Shown one piece after another: positions 43,163 to 53,118 of a DNA stretch of 64,000 nucleotides (within the stretch, counting starts at the first letter, position 1; the number at the start of each line of letters is the position of its first letter). Source of the DNA: an uncultured Bacteroidales bacterium (GTDB lineage: Bacteria > Bacteroidota > Bacteroidia > Bacteroidales > Bacteroidaceae); the NCBI GenBank assembly GCA_902787555.1, contig CADAGO010000023.1:1-64000 (forward strand), given 5' to 3'. Both the position numbers and the translations under genes were made by a program. The notes under the pieces are model-generated. The model saw nothing but the letters and a program-made list of their open reading frames with translations, was not told the origin of the DNA and searched no databases.

Positions 43163-44079
43163 AGAAGAATCTAACAAACCGATATATAGACGATACAACG
43201 GCACGCATCGAAAACATCCTTCGCCGGACAGCGAGCTACAAAGATTATGTTACGCTCTATGATAACATGTACGGCAACGTTAGGCTGTCAGCACTCTACA
43301 ATTCTGAATCGACATACCTCATGCATGACTTCACCTGTCTGTGGATCATTCAGGGACAGGCTATGCTTACCATCAATGGAAAGGAGCAAATGCTTGATAG
43401 GAAAGCTTTTACAGTCATACCTCCTCAAGCCTCCTTTAGATTACAGCAAATATCATCTGAAACCCGATTTGCTTTCATCCGCTTCTCCGAAAACGCCGTT
43501 ACACAGAGTTTTAAGGACCTGGGATTGTATTTCAATCGCTACTATCAAAAAGCCTACGACTGCACCATGCTCTCAAGTGATGCATTCCGCGAACTGATGG
43601 ACATGTATAATGACTTCAGCCAGGGATTAGGACACCGTGAGCTGCAATACCTAGATATATATGCACGTAGTTATTGCAACCTCATCATGATATTCCTGTT
43701 AAATGCGTTCGACATCGATACCCAAATCAAAGGAAAAGCCGTATCGCGTCAGGAAAACATATACCGTCAGTTCATCGACCTGCTCAACCTCTATGCCAAT
43801 CGTGAACGCGAGGTGCAGTTCTATGCAGACAAGCTTGGCATATCGCCCAAGTATCTCTCCACCATCACACAGACGTATAGCGGAAAGAACGCTAGTGAAT
43901 GGATTGCACAATATGTCGTAGGACTGGCCATCGATCTCATGCGCGAGAAAAAATGCAAAATTCGTGAGATCAGCACTATCCTCAACTTCCCCACACAGAG
44001 TTTCTTCGGAAGATTCTTCAAACGTACTACAGGCATGTCGCCAAAGAAATACACCATGATTCACTTCGATAAAGATTGA
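43159..44079 (+). CDS. AraC-family transcriptional regulator, second of a pair
   Basis: This 306-residue protein has the same architecture as its neighbour. The sensing domain is about residues 35-150 and the C-terminal AraC DNA-binding domain contains LGISPKYLSTITQTYSG and LNFPTQSFFGRFFKRTTGMS. The shared 'NFPxQSFFGR(Y/F)FKR' core shows tandem duplication, but overall similarity is low, so the duplication is old. It overlaps the first regulator by ATGA and ends 5 nt before nhaA. Confidence 0.9.
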   Translation: MKKNLTNRYIDDTTARIENILRRTASYKDYVTLYDNMYGNVRLSALYNSESTYLMHDFTCLWIIQGQAMLTINGKEQMLDRKAFTVIPPQASFRLQQISSETRFAFIRFSENAVTQSFKDLGLYFNRYYQKAYDCTMLSSDAFRELMDMYNDFSQGLGHRELQYLDIYARSYCNLIMIFLLNAFDIDTQIKGKAVSRQENIYRQFIDLLNLYANREREVQFYADKLGISPKYLSTITQTYSGKNASEWIAQYVVGLAIDLMREKKCKIREISTILNFPTQSFFGRFFKRTTGMSPKKYTMIHFDKD

Positions 44080-44084
44080 ACATT

Positions 44085-45521
44085 ATGAAACTGATTCCTA
44101 CTTATACATGGGCAAAAAACGTGAGAGCCGTCCGACTCACCAACAAAAACTTCCGTGACAAACCATGGGCATCTGGAGGTATCCTCATCCTGTGCGTCAT
44201 CATCGCCATGCTGTTAGCCAACCTGCCCTTTACACATCAACTCTATCACGATGTGCTCAATACCAGTCTCGCCATGAGCATCCAAAGTCCTATTCTCCCT
44301 GATGGCACACACGCCATCGATTGGGTTTTCCCACATGGTATGACCGTTGAGAAGTTCATCAACGATATCCTCATGGTCATCTTCTTCTTCACCGTTGGAC
44401 TTGAGATAAAGCGCGAAGTCGTGTGTGGAGAACTATCCTCCACCAAGAAAGCCATGCTACCTGTCATTGCAGCAGCAGGCGGAATGTTCTTCCCCGCCCT
44501 CATCTACTTACTCTTCAATCACGGCACTGATGCCGTTAGCGGATGGGGTATCCCCACTGCTACAGATATCGCCTTTGCTGTAGGCATCATGTCCATCCTT
44601 GGCAACCGCGTACCTATCTCTCTGAAAGTTTTTCTCACAGCACTCGCTATAGCAGATGACCTCGGGGCAATCCTTGTCGTAGCTTTCTTTTATGGCGGGC
44701 ATGTCAACATAGCTCTCCTTGCTATCGCCCTCATTCTTTTAGCTGCCATCTTCATTATGAACCAGATGGGTGAGAAACGTATGATGTACTACCTCATCCC
44801 AGCCATTGCTGTATGGTTTCTGTTCTACTATGCAGGCATCCATGCTACTATGTCGGGGGTCGTCATGGCCTTCATGATACCTATGCAGGGAAAATACAAC
44901 CGCGCCTATCTCACTCGCAAGAATCGCGAATACGAGCATCGGCTTATCGAATATGAAACCATTGATGATATTGATGAAGTCAACGAAGAGTTCCCTAACG
45001 ACTATCAACGCCATTGTCTGCGTCGCATGAGCCACATCAGCGCCAACACCATGGGAATGTCCTATCGTCTCGAGCACGCACTCTCCCCATGGGTCAACTT
45101 TTTCATTATGCCTATCTTCGCACTTGCTAATGCAGGTGTAGAAATACCCGACTTCAGCTATTTCAACATCTTCCAATGGTCGCCAGAAATCGGTAGTGTA
45201 GGTATGGGTGTCTTCTTCGGACTCCTCTTAGGAAAGCCTATCGGCATCACCCTCGCCAGCTATTTAGCCATCAAGTTCAAGGTAGGTGAGATGCCTAAAC
45301 GCGCCACATGGCCAATGCTCTTCGCTGTAGCATGCCTTGGCGGTATAGGTTTCACCATGAGCATCTTCGTCGATACTCTCTCGTTTGGTGATTACCCCGA
45401 CCTTGTAGATCATCTCCGTGCAAGTGGAAAGATAGCTGTCCTACTCGGCTCCCTCTCAGCAGGAATTCTTGGCAGCCTCCTCATACAAGTGGTACATAAG
45501 CTACAGAAGGTGACAAGATGA
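44085..45521 (+). CDS. nhaA: Na+/H+ antiporter NhaA
   Basis: This 478-residue inner-membrane protein has NhaA signatures: FFTVGLEIKREVVCGELS, GWGIPTATDIAFAVGIMSIL and ALAIADDLGAILVVAFFYGG, the latter with the Asp-Asp ion-binding pair. A hydrophilic insertion of about 55 residues (about 285-340) is common in Bacteroidetes homologues. The ATG at 44085 was chosen over a TTG three codons upstream. It exports Na+ in exchange for protons. It overlaps the following MFS gene by ATGA, which suggests joint control with it, perhaps by the AraC pair. Confidence 0.95.
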   Translation: MKLIPTYTWAKNVRAVRLTNKNFRDKPWASGGILILCVIIAMLLANLPFTHQLYHDVLNTSLAMSIQSPILPDGTHAIDWVFPHGMTVEKFINDILMVIFFFTVGLEIKREVVCGELSSTKKAMLPVIAAAGGMFFPALIYLLFNHGTDAVSGWGIPTATDIAFAVGIMSILGNRVPISLKVFLTALAIADDLGAILVVAFFYGGHVNIALLAIALILLAAIFIMNQMGEKRMMYYLIPAIAVWFLFYYAGIHATMSGVVMAFMIPMQGKYNRAYLTRKNREYEHRLIEYETIDDIDEVNEEFPNDYQRHCLRRMSHISANTMGMSYRLEHALSPWVNFFIMPIFALANAGVEIPDFSYFNIFQWSPEIGSVGMGVFFGLLLGKPIGITLASYLAIKFKVGEMPKRATWPMLFAVACLGGIGFTMSIFVDTLSFGDYPDLVDHLRASGKIAVLLGSLSAGILGSLLIQVVHKLQKVTR

Positions 45522-46726
45522 GCGAAACCATCAAAGACTATAGTAAAACCAAACGTGCATGCTACCTTGGGTTTGTGACACAAGCCATCGTAGCCAATTT
45601 CGCCCCTCTACTGTTCATAGCTTTTCATCGAGAGTTTGATATTCCAATAGCTAGCCTGGCACTGATTCCTGCTGTCTTTTATGCCGTCCAGCTCATCACG
45701 GATTTCCTGTGTGCCAAGTTCAAGAATATCGACTATCGCAAGAACATCATTGTCTCAGAGATAACCTCAGCTTTGGGGCTTGCAGGCTTGGCATTTATTC
45801 CAGCGCTCTGCTCCAATCCGCTAATAGGTATTCTCATCTGCGTATGCATATATGCAGTTGGAAGCGGTCTTATCGAAGTGCTATGCAGCCCTATTATTGA
45901 GGCTTGCCCTTTCCCTAACAAGGAGGGCATGATGAGCCTACTCCATTCTTTCTACTGCTGGGGAGCTGTTGGAGTGATTATCGGATCTACTCTTTTCTTC
46001 ACACTTTTTGGGTTGGAAAACTGGCGACTTTTAGCATGCCTATGGGCATTGATACCTCTCTATAACATTATTAATTTTGCCACATGTCCCATCGAACCCA
46101 TTGTCCAGGATTCTGAAGGAATGAGCATGAAACAACTGCTTACCAATCGGATGTTCTGGCTCTTCCTGCTTTTAATGATAGCAACCGGAGCCTCAGAGAG
46201 TTCTATGGCTCAGTGGACATCTGCCTTTGCAGAAGCTTCATTGGGAGTCGACAAGTCAATCGGCGACTTGGCAGGACCCTGCGGCTTTGCTTTCTGCATG
46301 GGACTAGGGCGTCTTTGGTATGGAAAGAAAGGTCAGAAGATGGATTTGTCTGCCTATATGACAATTGCCGGAATCCTGTGCTTTGCAGCCTACCTGACAG
46401 CATCCCTGTCAACAGTTCCGATTGTTGCCTTTGTGGGTTGTATGATTTGCGGTATGGCCGTAAGCATCATGTGGCCTGGCTCTATCAGCCTTACATCTGC
46501 CCAGATTCCAGGAGGAGGTACAGCACTATTTGCGTTGCTTGCCCTAGCTGGAGACGTAGGTGGCACATTGGGTCCATCCCTTGTGGGACTTGGCACTCAA
46601 TCTAGCGAGAATGATATCCAAAGTGGCCTTCTGGCAGCATCTGCCTTTCCTATCCTTTTGGTGACAAGCCTTCTCTGTATTCGATGTAAGAAAGCAAAAA
46701 AGAAGGATTGTTCATCTAGTCGTTAA
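45518..46726 (+). CDS. MFS transporter
   Basis: This 402-residue protein has 12 predicted transmembrane helices and weak MFS loop motifs. The sequence style (FVTQAIVANFAPLLFIAF, LCSPIIEACPFPNKEGMMSLLHSFYCWGAVG, SMAQWTSAFAE) resembles sugar-type MFS members of the fucose/YbjJ group. The substrate is not known. It is the last gene of the tightly overlapping unit; a hairpin at 46748-46772 follows. Confidence 0.82.
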   Translation: MSETIKDYSKTKRACYLGFVTQAIVANFAPLLFIAFHREFDIPIASLALIPAVFYAVQLITDFLCAKFKNIDYRKNIIVSEITSALGLAGLAFIPALCSNPLIGILICVCIYAVGSGLIEVLCSPIIEACPFPNKEGMMSLLHSFYCWGAVGVIIGSTLFFTLFGLENWRLLACLWALIPLYNIINFATCPIEPIVQDSEGMSMKQLLTNRMFWLFLLLMIATGASESSMAQWTSAFAEASLGVDKSIGDLAGPCGFAFCMGLGRLWYGKKGQKMDLSAYMTIAGILCFAAYLTASLSTVPIVAFVGCMICGMAVSIMWPGSISLTSAQIPGGGTALFALLALAGDVGGTLGPSLVGLGTQSSENDIQSGLLAASAFPILLVTSLLCIRCKKAKKKDCSSSR

Positions 46727-46747
46727 ACAACAAATCACACATTTACG

Positions 46748-46772
46748 AGGAACTGCAACAAGTTCCTCTTCT
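46748..46772 (+). terminator. Hairpin after the MFS gene
   Basis: GAGGAACT pairs with AGTTCCTC around GCAACA, followed by a pyrimidine-rich TTCTCTTTC. The T-run is weak. Confidence 0.55.
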
Positions 46773-46875
46773 CTTTCAGTTTTCTCTTTTCAATAGTTTT
46801 CGCCATACTGCATTATAGGAGTCAATGCAGCAAAAATGCAATCAAGAGGGCTGTTCCACAGTTTTATCAGGAAAA

Positions 46876-46912
46876 ACAGAACACGCCAAAAGTGATTTTG
46901 ACGTGTTCTGTT
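46876..46912. terminator. Bidirectional terminator between MFS and esterase genes
   Basis: ACAGAACACG pairs with CGTGTTCTGT, with inner AAAA/TTTT pairing. It lies between convergent genes and has no long T-run on either side. Confidence 0.65.
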
Positions 46913-46933
46913 GATAGGGTTTATCTCAACTCT

Positions 46934-47824
<891 letters not shown>

Positions 47825-47923
47825 TTACTGATTAATTTGTTGATAAAAAATGATTAAGTCTGTTAGTCTTTAATTTGAGTGCAAAGATAGTACTTTTCTA
47901 TGACGCATCAAATAGGAAAAGTC

Positions 47924-49900
47924 CTATTTCCACATCTTCACCACGGTGATAGAGTATGGCGAAAGTGGCAGGCGGAAGTTTCCAGACACCTTCATGCTAC
48001 TCTTCTGTGGGATGATGTTGTTGGGGTTGTCAATAGAATTCGTATCTTCGGGACGTGCACTCTTAAGCGTGATGACTTCTGCTTTTCCCTTTGGTTTTGC
48101 ACCTTGGACTGTTATCGTCACCTGCTGTGCAGTTGCTCCTATGTTGACCACCTTGAGGTAAAGTTGTCCTGTGCGACTATCGACGGTAGTGTTGTAGTAA
48201 AGCTGGGGAACGGGTTCGCCACGCCCCATCGCTACTGTAGGAACTCCGTCGGCTAGCATCGGTACGACCTTGTCACCAAGATTCTGTGCAAACATACATT
48301 GTGCATGATAGGATGGAGAGCCAAACGATGTAAGAGCATCATAACCGATGAGGTCGCTTTCCCATTGCATTCCACCTTGATTAACATTGACGAATAGAGG
48401 GGCATAACAATGCGCAACCACTATATCGGAATTGCGTTCCATACAGGTCATCCATGCGGCATCACCCAATGCAGCATTCATGTTGGTAGTTGGTGAACCT
48501 TCGCGTGTAGCCCACTCTCCACAGAAAATCTTGGGTCCTTTGCGGTCGTAAGAGTCGTACTGCTGTGCTGCACGATACATAGCTTCAGCGTTGCGGTAAT
48601 AGTGTTCATCAATAACATCTACCTTAACGGCTGCCGGATTTTCTGCATTGCCTCGCAGCGCACGTTCATCCTGTGTGGAGATTATCTGCAACTGAGGATA
48701 CTTAGCCTTAATGGCATCGTAGAACTGCATGAAGCGGTGTGAATAGCTACCGCTACGATCGAAGAAGTCTTCATTTCCGATTTCTACGTAGGTAAGATGG
48801 AATGGCTCGGGGTGTCCGTCTCTCACTCGTCGTGCTCCCCAACGGGTGTCGGGTCCTCCAATGGTATATTCAATTTCATCGAGCGCATCCTTGATAAAGG
48901 GTTCTAGCGCATCACCTTCTACGTAGTCACCATTCAGAACATAGCCGGCAAAAACTCCAAGAATAGGCTCTGCACCACATTCTTCAGCCCAGCAAAGAAA
49001 CTCCAACAGCCCCATACCGTCGGTTGACCAATAGCCCCATGGACTACGATGACCTGGACGAGTAGCGAGCGGGCCAATCGTACGCTTCCAGTCGAAACGC
49101 TCCTTGAAGGTATTACCCTCAAGATAGTTACCACCTGGGAATCGCAGGAAGGTAGGACGCATCTCACGCAAAAGGTCCATGATATCAGTACGATACCAGT
49201 CAGATTTCACCGTATAAGTCTTCTTTGCCTTAGGGAACAATGTAGGATAAGCCAAAGCGTAATTACCAGCATTCTGGAACTGAATAAAGAACACAGCATC
49301 CTTTGTCTTCTTCACATCTGCTGCTGTCTGCAGGCTGAAAGTGTACTGCCGCCAATCGTTAGAACTGAGTGTGAGGTCCTGACTGGCAAAGACAGTGTTG
49401 CCATCAGTAGAGCGCAATCCGACTGTGATTCGGCCATTTCCCTTGAAGTAGGCATCACCTGAATAGGTGGTTGATGGACGGACAGCAATGCCCCAGAAGC
49501 CTGGATTCTCTAACGAAACAGCTTTAGTCAGTTCAATGGAGAGCGAACGTTTTTGGATGAAGCTGATGCCACCTGTGGTATTGAAGCGCAAGGTCCCAGC
49601 TGTTGAGTCGCTGAGCAACCAATAACGTGGTTTTGGGGCAGAACCACTAGGACGGGCTCCTCCACCCTGCTGTCGACGGCCTTGCTGACCACCAGTCATC
49701 TCCTGCATTGCGATGTCGCGCAGTAATTGTGAATAGAGTCCTCCTTCGTATGAGAAATTGATTTCCTCTGTCATCAATCCATAAAATGTAGGACTAACGG
49801 TACGCTGGGCCTTATCTACCTGAAGGGTCAGTTTAGGCTGTGCATTAACGGATGCTGTCATCAAAAGAGATGCAGCCAAGGCGATAAACATTGTTTTCAT
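47924..49900 (-). CDS. GH51 alpha-L-arabinofuranosidase, secreted
   Basis: This 658-residue protein has a signal peptide (1-20). The acid/base is expected at Glu377 in VEIGNED and the nucleophile at Glu462 in FCGEWAT; the conserved FLRFPGGNYLEG and PWGYWSTDGMG lie upstream. Between the first strand and the barrel, residues 95-230 form an inserted carbohydrate-binding-like beta-sandwich, preceded by a Gln/Gly/Arg-rich stretch (about 69-90). The C-terminal GH51 beta domain completes the enzyme. It removes arabinofuranosyl side chains from arabinoxylan or arabinan. The signal peptide shows it works outside the cytoplasm. Confidence 0.93.
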   Translation of the reverse strand: MKTMFIALAASLLMTASVNAQPKLTLQVDKAQRTVSPTFYGLMTEEINFSYEGGLYSQLLRDIAMQEMTGGQQGRRQQGGGARPSGSAPKPRYWLLSDSTAGTLRFNTTGGISFIQKRSLSIELTKAVSLENPGFWGIAVRPSTTYSGDAYFKGNGRITVGLRSTDGNTVFASQDLTLSSNDWRQYTFSLQTAADVKKTKDAVFFIQFQNAGNYALAYPTLFPKAKKTYTVKSDWYRTDIMDLLREMRPTFLRFPGGNYLEGNTFKERFDWKRTIGPLATRPGHRSPWGYWSTDGMGLLEFLCWAEECGAEPILGVFAGYVLNGDYVEGDALEPFIKDALDEIEYTIGGPDTRWGARRVRDGHPEPFHLTYVEIGNEDFFDRSGSYSHRFMQFYDAIKAKYPQLQIISTQDERALRGNAENPAAVKVDVIDEHYYRNAEAMYRAAQQYDSYDRKGPKIFCGEWATREGSPTTNMNAALGDAAWMTCMERNSDIVVAHCYAPLFVNVNQGGMQWESDLIGYDALTSFGSPSYHAQCMFAQNLGDKVVPMLADGVPTVAMGRGEPVPQLYYNTTVDSRTGQLYLKVVNIGATAQQVTITVQGAKPKGKAEVITLKSARPEDTNSIDNPNNIIPQKSSMKVSGNFRLPLSPYSITVVKMWK

Positions 49901-50068
49901 GATTGTAAGGGATTATGTAATTTTTGAAAAAGAAAAACTCGTTTTAACATGTGATTAATGATTCATAAAAACACACTGATTGTTTGCAAATTTAATAAAA
50001 ATAAATGAATTAACAAGAAGAATTATAAAAAAGTATCAAATTATGCTTGTATTGCTCAAAAAAAATGT

Positions 50069-50076
50069 TACTTTTG
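50069..50076 (+). promoter_or_regulatory. -7 box of the Ala-rich lipoprotein gene
   Basis: TACTTTTG is followed by GCAGCGAAG. The leader is about 45 nt. Confidence 0.6.
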
Positions 50077-50127
50077 CAGCGAAGTTTCAATGGACCTTCC
50101 ATTATTAACACTTAAAAGAATTGCATT

Positions 50128-50775
50128 ATGAAGAAAATTTTAGTGATTGTTACTGTAGCTCTTGCTACTACTTTTTGTGCTTGTACAAACAGCAGCACAT
50201 CAACAAATTCTAACGAAGACACACTGACTGCTGAAGCAGCTGATGCTATCGTCGACGAAGATTTGAGTCAACTCCTTGATGAAATTGCAGGAGATGTTGA
50301 AGCCCAAGATGCTGACGCTCTGCAGAGCTCTGTCGAAGCTTTCAAAGCACGTATTCAAGCGCTCATCAATGCTGGTAACGTTTCAGTTGCGCAAAAGTAT
50401 CTCGAGTCACTTAAAGGTTATCTTGTAACAAACAAAGAACAAGTTGAAGCCATTAGTGCCACAGTTGCAGAATCAGCAGAGACTACTGTAGAAAGTCTTG
50501 TTCAGAAAGTGGCTAATCTGCCATCAGACGTTGCAAAAACTGCCCAAGACGCAGCAGAGGATATTGCTAACGCTGCTGTCAACAAAGCAAATGAAACCGT
50601 AGACGCTGCTAAAGAAGCTGCTGATGCAGCCAAGACGGAAGCAGAAACAAAAGCTAAAGAAGCTGTGGAAGCACAGAAGCAGAAAGCAAGCGAAGCCATT
50701 GATGCACAGCAGCAAAAGGCAAACGACGCTATCAACAAGGCTGCCGATGATGTAAAGAAACAACTTGGTTTGTAA
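50128..50775 (+). CDS. Ala/Lys/Glu-rich coiled-coil exported protein
   Basis: This 215-residue protein has an N-terminal export signal with lipobox-like TTFCACTN (Cys at about 18-20) and a Ser/Thr/Asn linker. An entirely helical body of about 170 residues follows. From about residue 130 it is an 11-residue-type Ala-rich amphipathic repeat (AAEDIANAAVNKANETVDAA, KAKEAVEAQKQKASEAIDAQ). This resembles LEA- or apolipoprotein-like stress and envelope proteins; no enzymatic motif is present. It is monocistronic with a terminator after it. Confidence 0.82.
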   Translation: MKKILVIVTVALATTFCACTNSSTSTNSNEDTLTAEAADAIVDEDLSQLLDEIAGDVEAQDADALQSSVEAFKARIQALINAGNVSVAQKYLESLKGYLVTNKEQVEAISATVAESAETTVESLVQKVANLPSDVAKTAQDAAEDIANAAVNKANETVDAAKEAADAAKTEAETKAKEAVEAQKQKASEAIDAQQQKANDAINKAADDVKKQLGL

Positions 50776-50802
50776 TTAACTATTTGTCTTAACATTTCAC
50801 AA

Positions 50803-50843
50803 CTGTGGGTATACATCGCAAAATGTATATCCACATTGTTTTT
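50803..50843 (+). terminator. Terminator after the Ala-rich lipoprotein gene
   Basis: TGTGGGTATACAT (50804-50816) pairs with ATGTATATCCACA (50823-50835), followed by TTGTTTTTG. Confidence 0.85.
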
Positions 50844-51004
50844 GCAAATGTCTGCCCTACAAGAAATCGTTTTTGACAAATGACCATCGTGACCATATTT
50901 TCAGGATTGTAAACATGATGCACCTGAAATTAATAACTATACTTTACGCGATGATATATTTGTTTACACAACTATATTCAAGGCGTCATTTTTATGCTTT
51001 TCCC

Positions 51005-51125
51005 TTGATTATATGGAAAAGACTAAGTACTTTTGTAGTGTAAAAACAGCCGGAAAAGTACGCAAGTGCCGAGCACACACTGAGCACACACCGAGCACCT
51101 ACCGAGCACCTACAGAGCATACGAA
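51005..51125 (+). repeat. 11-bp repeat element, copy 2, with internal promoter
   Basis: Five units start at 51071, 51082, 51093, 51104 and 51115 (GAGCAC + CTACC, ACACT, ACACC or CTACA; the last is GAGCAT). Upstream lies the shared head in reverse orientation to copies 1 and 3 (51027-51050), beginning with -7 box TACTTTTG (51028-51035) and a TTG 23 nt before it. The reading frame starting at 51013 is repeat translation and not supported as a gene. The remainder to 51250 is C-rich/G-rich with AGAGTTA heptamers (about 51224-51248). Confidence 0.8.
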
Positions 51126-51398
51126 GCCCCCTTCAAGCCCTTCGTTTCTCCTTTGGGAAGATAATCCTACCGCCTTCGCAAGCTTGCTGCGATACTGCGG
51201 TATCCTTGAGGGAGGACTAGGAGAGTTAAGAGTTAGGGGTTAAGAGTTGTTTTTGATGGGAAGTCATTCGACAGACTAATGACAAGTCAATTCATCAGTT
51301 TTTTTGTTTTGTGCCAAAACTTCTATATCATTGCAGTGTTTTTTTACGTTATTTTACGATTTTTTTCGTTTTTTGCTTGCTGATTAAAAAAAAATGCC

Positions 51399-51406
51399 TA
51401 TTTTTG
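51399..51406 (+). promoter_or_regulatory. -7 box of the small lipoprotein gene
   Basis: TATTTTTG is followed by GCAGTGAAAG. It lies 60 nt before the start. Confidence 0.6.
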
Positions 51407-51468
51407 CAGTGAAAGCATAACTACAACAAAAACAAATATAACAACAACCTTACTTATTAAATTAAAAA

Positions 51469-51795
51469 ATGAACATGCTTATGAATGCTAAAAGACACCT
51501 CCTATCACTATGTGCCGCTTCAGGGCTGGCACTGATTTTGACAGCATGCAGTCCATCAACTCCCCAAGAAAAAGTTGTGGCTAGTTTTGAAGATGCCATC
51601 GAACGAGTGGAAAAAGCAAAAAGCCAACAAGCACTCAACGGAACCTCACAGATTCTAATCGGTGACATCAACAAATCGCTCAAAGGACTTACTCCCGTAG
51701 AGCAAAACAAGGTAATGACTTCGAAAGAAGTACTTACTATAGAAAAAGTATACAATAAGAAAGTAACAGAAAAAAGAAAGAGCCTGAGAAAATAA
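51469..51795 (+). CDS. Small lipoprotein of unknown function
   Basis: This 108-residue protein has a lipoprotein signal (ASGLALILTACSPSTPQ, Cys at about 27) followed by a helical, Lys-rich domain (VVASFEDAIERVEKAKS, LTPVEQNKVMTSKEVLTIEK). The family is not recognised. Three closely spaced ATGs (51469, 51475, 51481) make the exact start uncertain. It converges on the AmpG-like gene and shares a terminator with it. Confidence 0.75.
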   Translation: MNMLMNAKRHLLSLCAASGLALILTACSPSTPQEKVVASFEDAIERVEKAKSQQALNGTSQILIGDINKSLKGLTPVEQNKVMTSKEVLTIEKVYNKKVTEKRKSLRK

Positions 51796-51812
51796 TCAGG
51801 CTTTTTCTTCTT
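51776..51812. terminator. Shared terminator of convergent genes
   Basis: AGCCTGA pairs with TCAGGCT across AAAATAA, flanked by AAAG on the left and TTTTTCTT on the right, so it works on both strands. It contains the stop codons of both genes. Confidence 0.85.
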
Positions 51813-53109
51813 CTATCTTTACAAGGGCAGTTACTGCAAAAGTAACTAAACAGAGAGCCATAACAATAAGGAAGAATGTCTGGTAGCCCACACTTTCAGA
51901 AATAAGTCCAGACACCATTCCTGGCAACATCACACCACCAAGATATTGGCCCGCAGTACAAATAGCAAAGACTGCGGTAGTACGTTCTCCGCGTGAGAAA
52001 TGTACAAGATAGAGGGTATAAGCTGCAAATCCCAAACCATAGCCTATCTGCTCGATGCAGACACAACTACCTATCAACCAAACACTGTCGGTTGGAACAT
52101 AGCTAAGGTAGACATATACCAAATCAGGAAGGGTGATGCACAGAACCAAAGGCCACAAACATTTTTTCAAGCCCCACTTTGAAACAGCCCAACCACCTAT
52201 GATTCCTCCTGCAAGAAGTCCGATAACACCTAATGTTCCGTATACCAGTCCAAAATCAACCTTCGTCATCTCAAGCCCCCCTTCTGCGACACTGCGAGTA
52301 AGGAATAAAGGTACAATCTTTGTAAGCAATCCTTCTGGCAAGCGGAACAACAGGATAAATAACAAGGCTGTAATAATATGAGGTTTGCGTGCAAAAACTT
52401 TAAGTGTATTCCAGAACTCAACCAGTTGAGTTTTTAACACAAACCTATCATGAAGAGGTTGTTCCACCTTTGGAAGGGCGATACTATGGAATAAACCCAA
52501 AGCCAACATCAACAGCGCCATGATAACAAAAATGATGGCCCAAGCCAAACTATTTTGCGAGTTGTCATCATGAACACTACTCGTAAGACTAAGCGCTATG
52601 ACGGCCTGAAGAGTTACCATACCACCTTGACCCAACATCATGCCAATACGGTAGAAAGTATTACGTACACCCACATAGAGTTCTTGTTCACGATTATTCA
52701 GTCCGATGATATAGAATCCATCTGCAGACACATCATGGGTTGCACTCGCAAATGCAATCAACATAAAAATGGCTAACGAACATTGTAACCAATAAGCTGT
52801 TGGAATAGTAAAGGCAACAGCAGCAAGGGCGAGTCCCATCAAGAACTGCATTGAAAGTATCCACCAACGTTTGGTCTTGAAGTTATCGACGAAAGGACTC
52901 CAAAGCGGTTTGATTACCCATGGTAATCCAAGCCAACCAGTATAGACAGTAATCTGGCCATCGGTCAAACCAAAATCTTTGAACATGATGACTGATATCA
53001 GCATCACAGCAGAAAACGGAAGTGACTCACCTAAATAGAGTGTAGGTACCCACGCCCAAGGTCTAACGAAATGATTCTTTATCATATTGTTTTCTATATT
53101 TTTACTCAA
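51796..53109 (-). CDS. AmpG-like MFS permease
   Basis: This 437-residue protein has 12 predicted transmembrane helices. The N-terminal half has the AmpG-type pattern: YLGESLPFSAVMLISVIMFK, GWLGLPWVIKPLWSPFVDNF and ASATHDVSADGFYI, resembling AmpG's conserved 'ATQDIxxDAY' region. AmpG imports anhydro-muropeptides. It is the third gene of an operon with a SpoIID-type protein and a glycosyltransferase fusion, which supports uptake of cell-wall fragments; the exact substrate is inferred. Confidence 0.82.
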   Translation of the reverse strand: MSKNIENNMIKNHFVRPWAWVPTLYLGESLPFSAVMLISVIMFKDFGLTDGQITVYTGWLGLPWVIKPLWSPFVDNFKTKRWWILSMQFLMGLALAAVAFTIPTAYWLQCSLAIFMLIAFASATHDVSADGFYIIGLNNREQELYVGVRNTFYRIGMMLGQGGMVTLQAVIALSLTSSVHDDNSQNSLAWAIIFVIMALLMLALGLFHSIALPKVEQPLHDRFVLKTQLVEFWNTLKVFARKPHIITALLFILLFRLPEGLLTKIVPLFLTRSVAEGGLEMTKVDFGLVYGTLGVIGLLAGGIIGGWAVSKWGLKKCLWPLVLCITLPDLVYVYLSYVPTDSVWLIGSCVCIEQIGYGLGFAAYTLYLVHFSRGERTTAVFAICTAGQYLGGVMLPGMVSGLISESVGYQTFFLIVMALCLVTFAVTALVKIEEEKA

Positions 53110-53118
53110 AAGGTTTCT

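Noticed and set aside
51013-51243. 76-residue protein on the plus strand
   Set aside because: It is translation of the 11-bp repeat element and G/C-rich intergenic DNA; similar spurious frames cover the other copies (2258-2458, 30349-30633).
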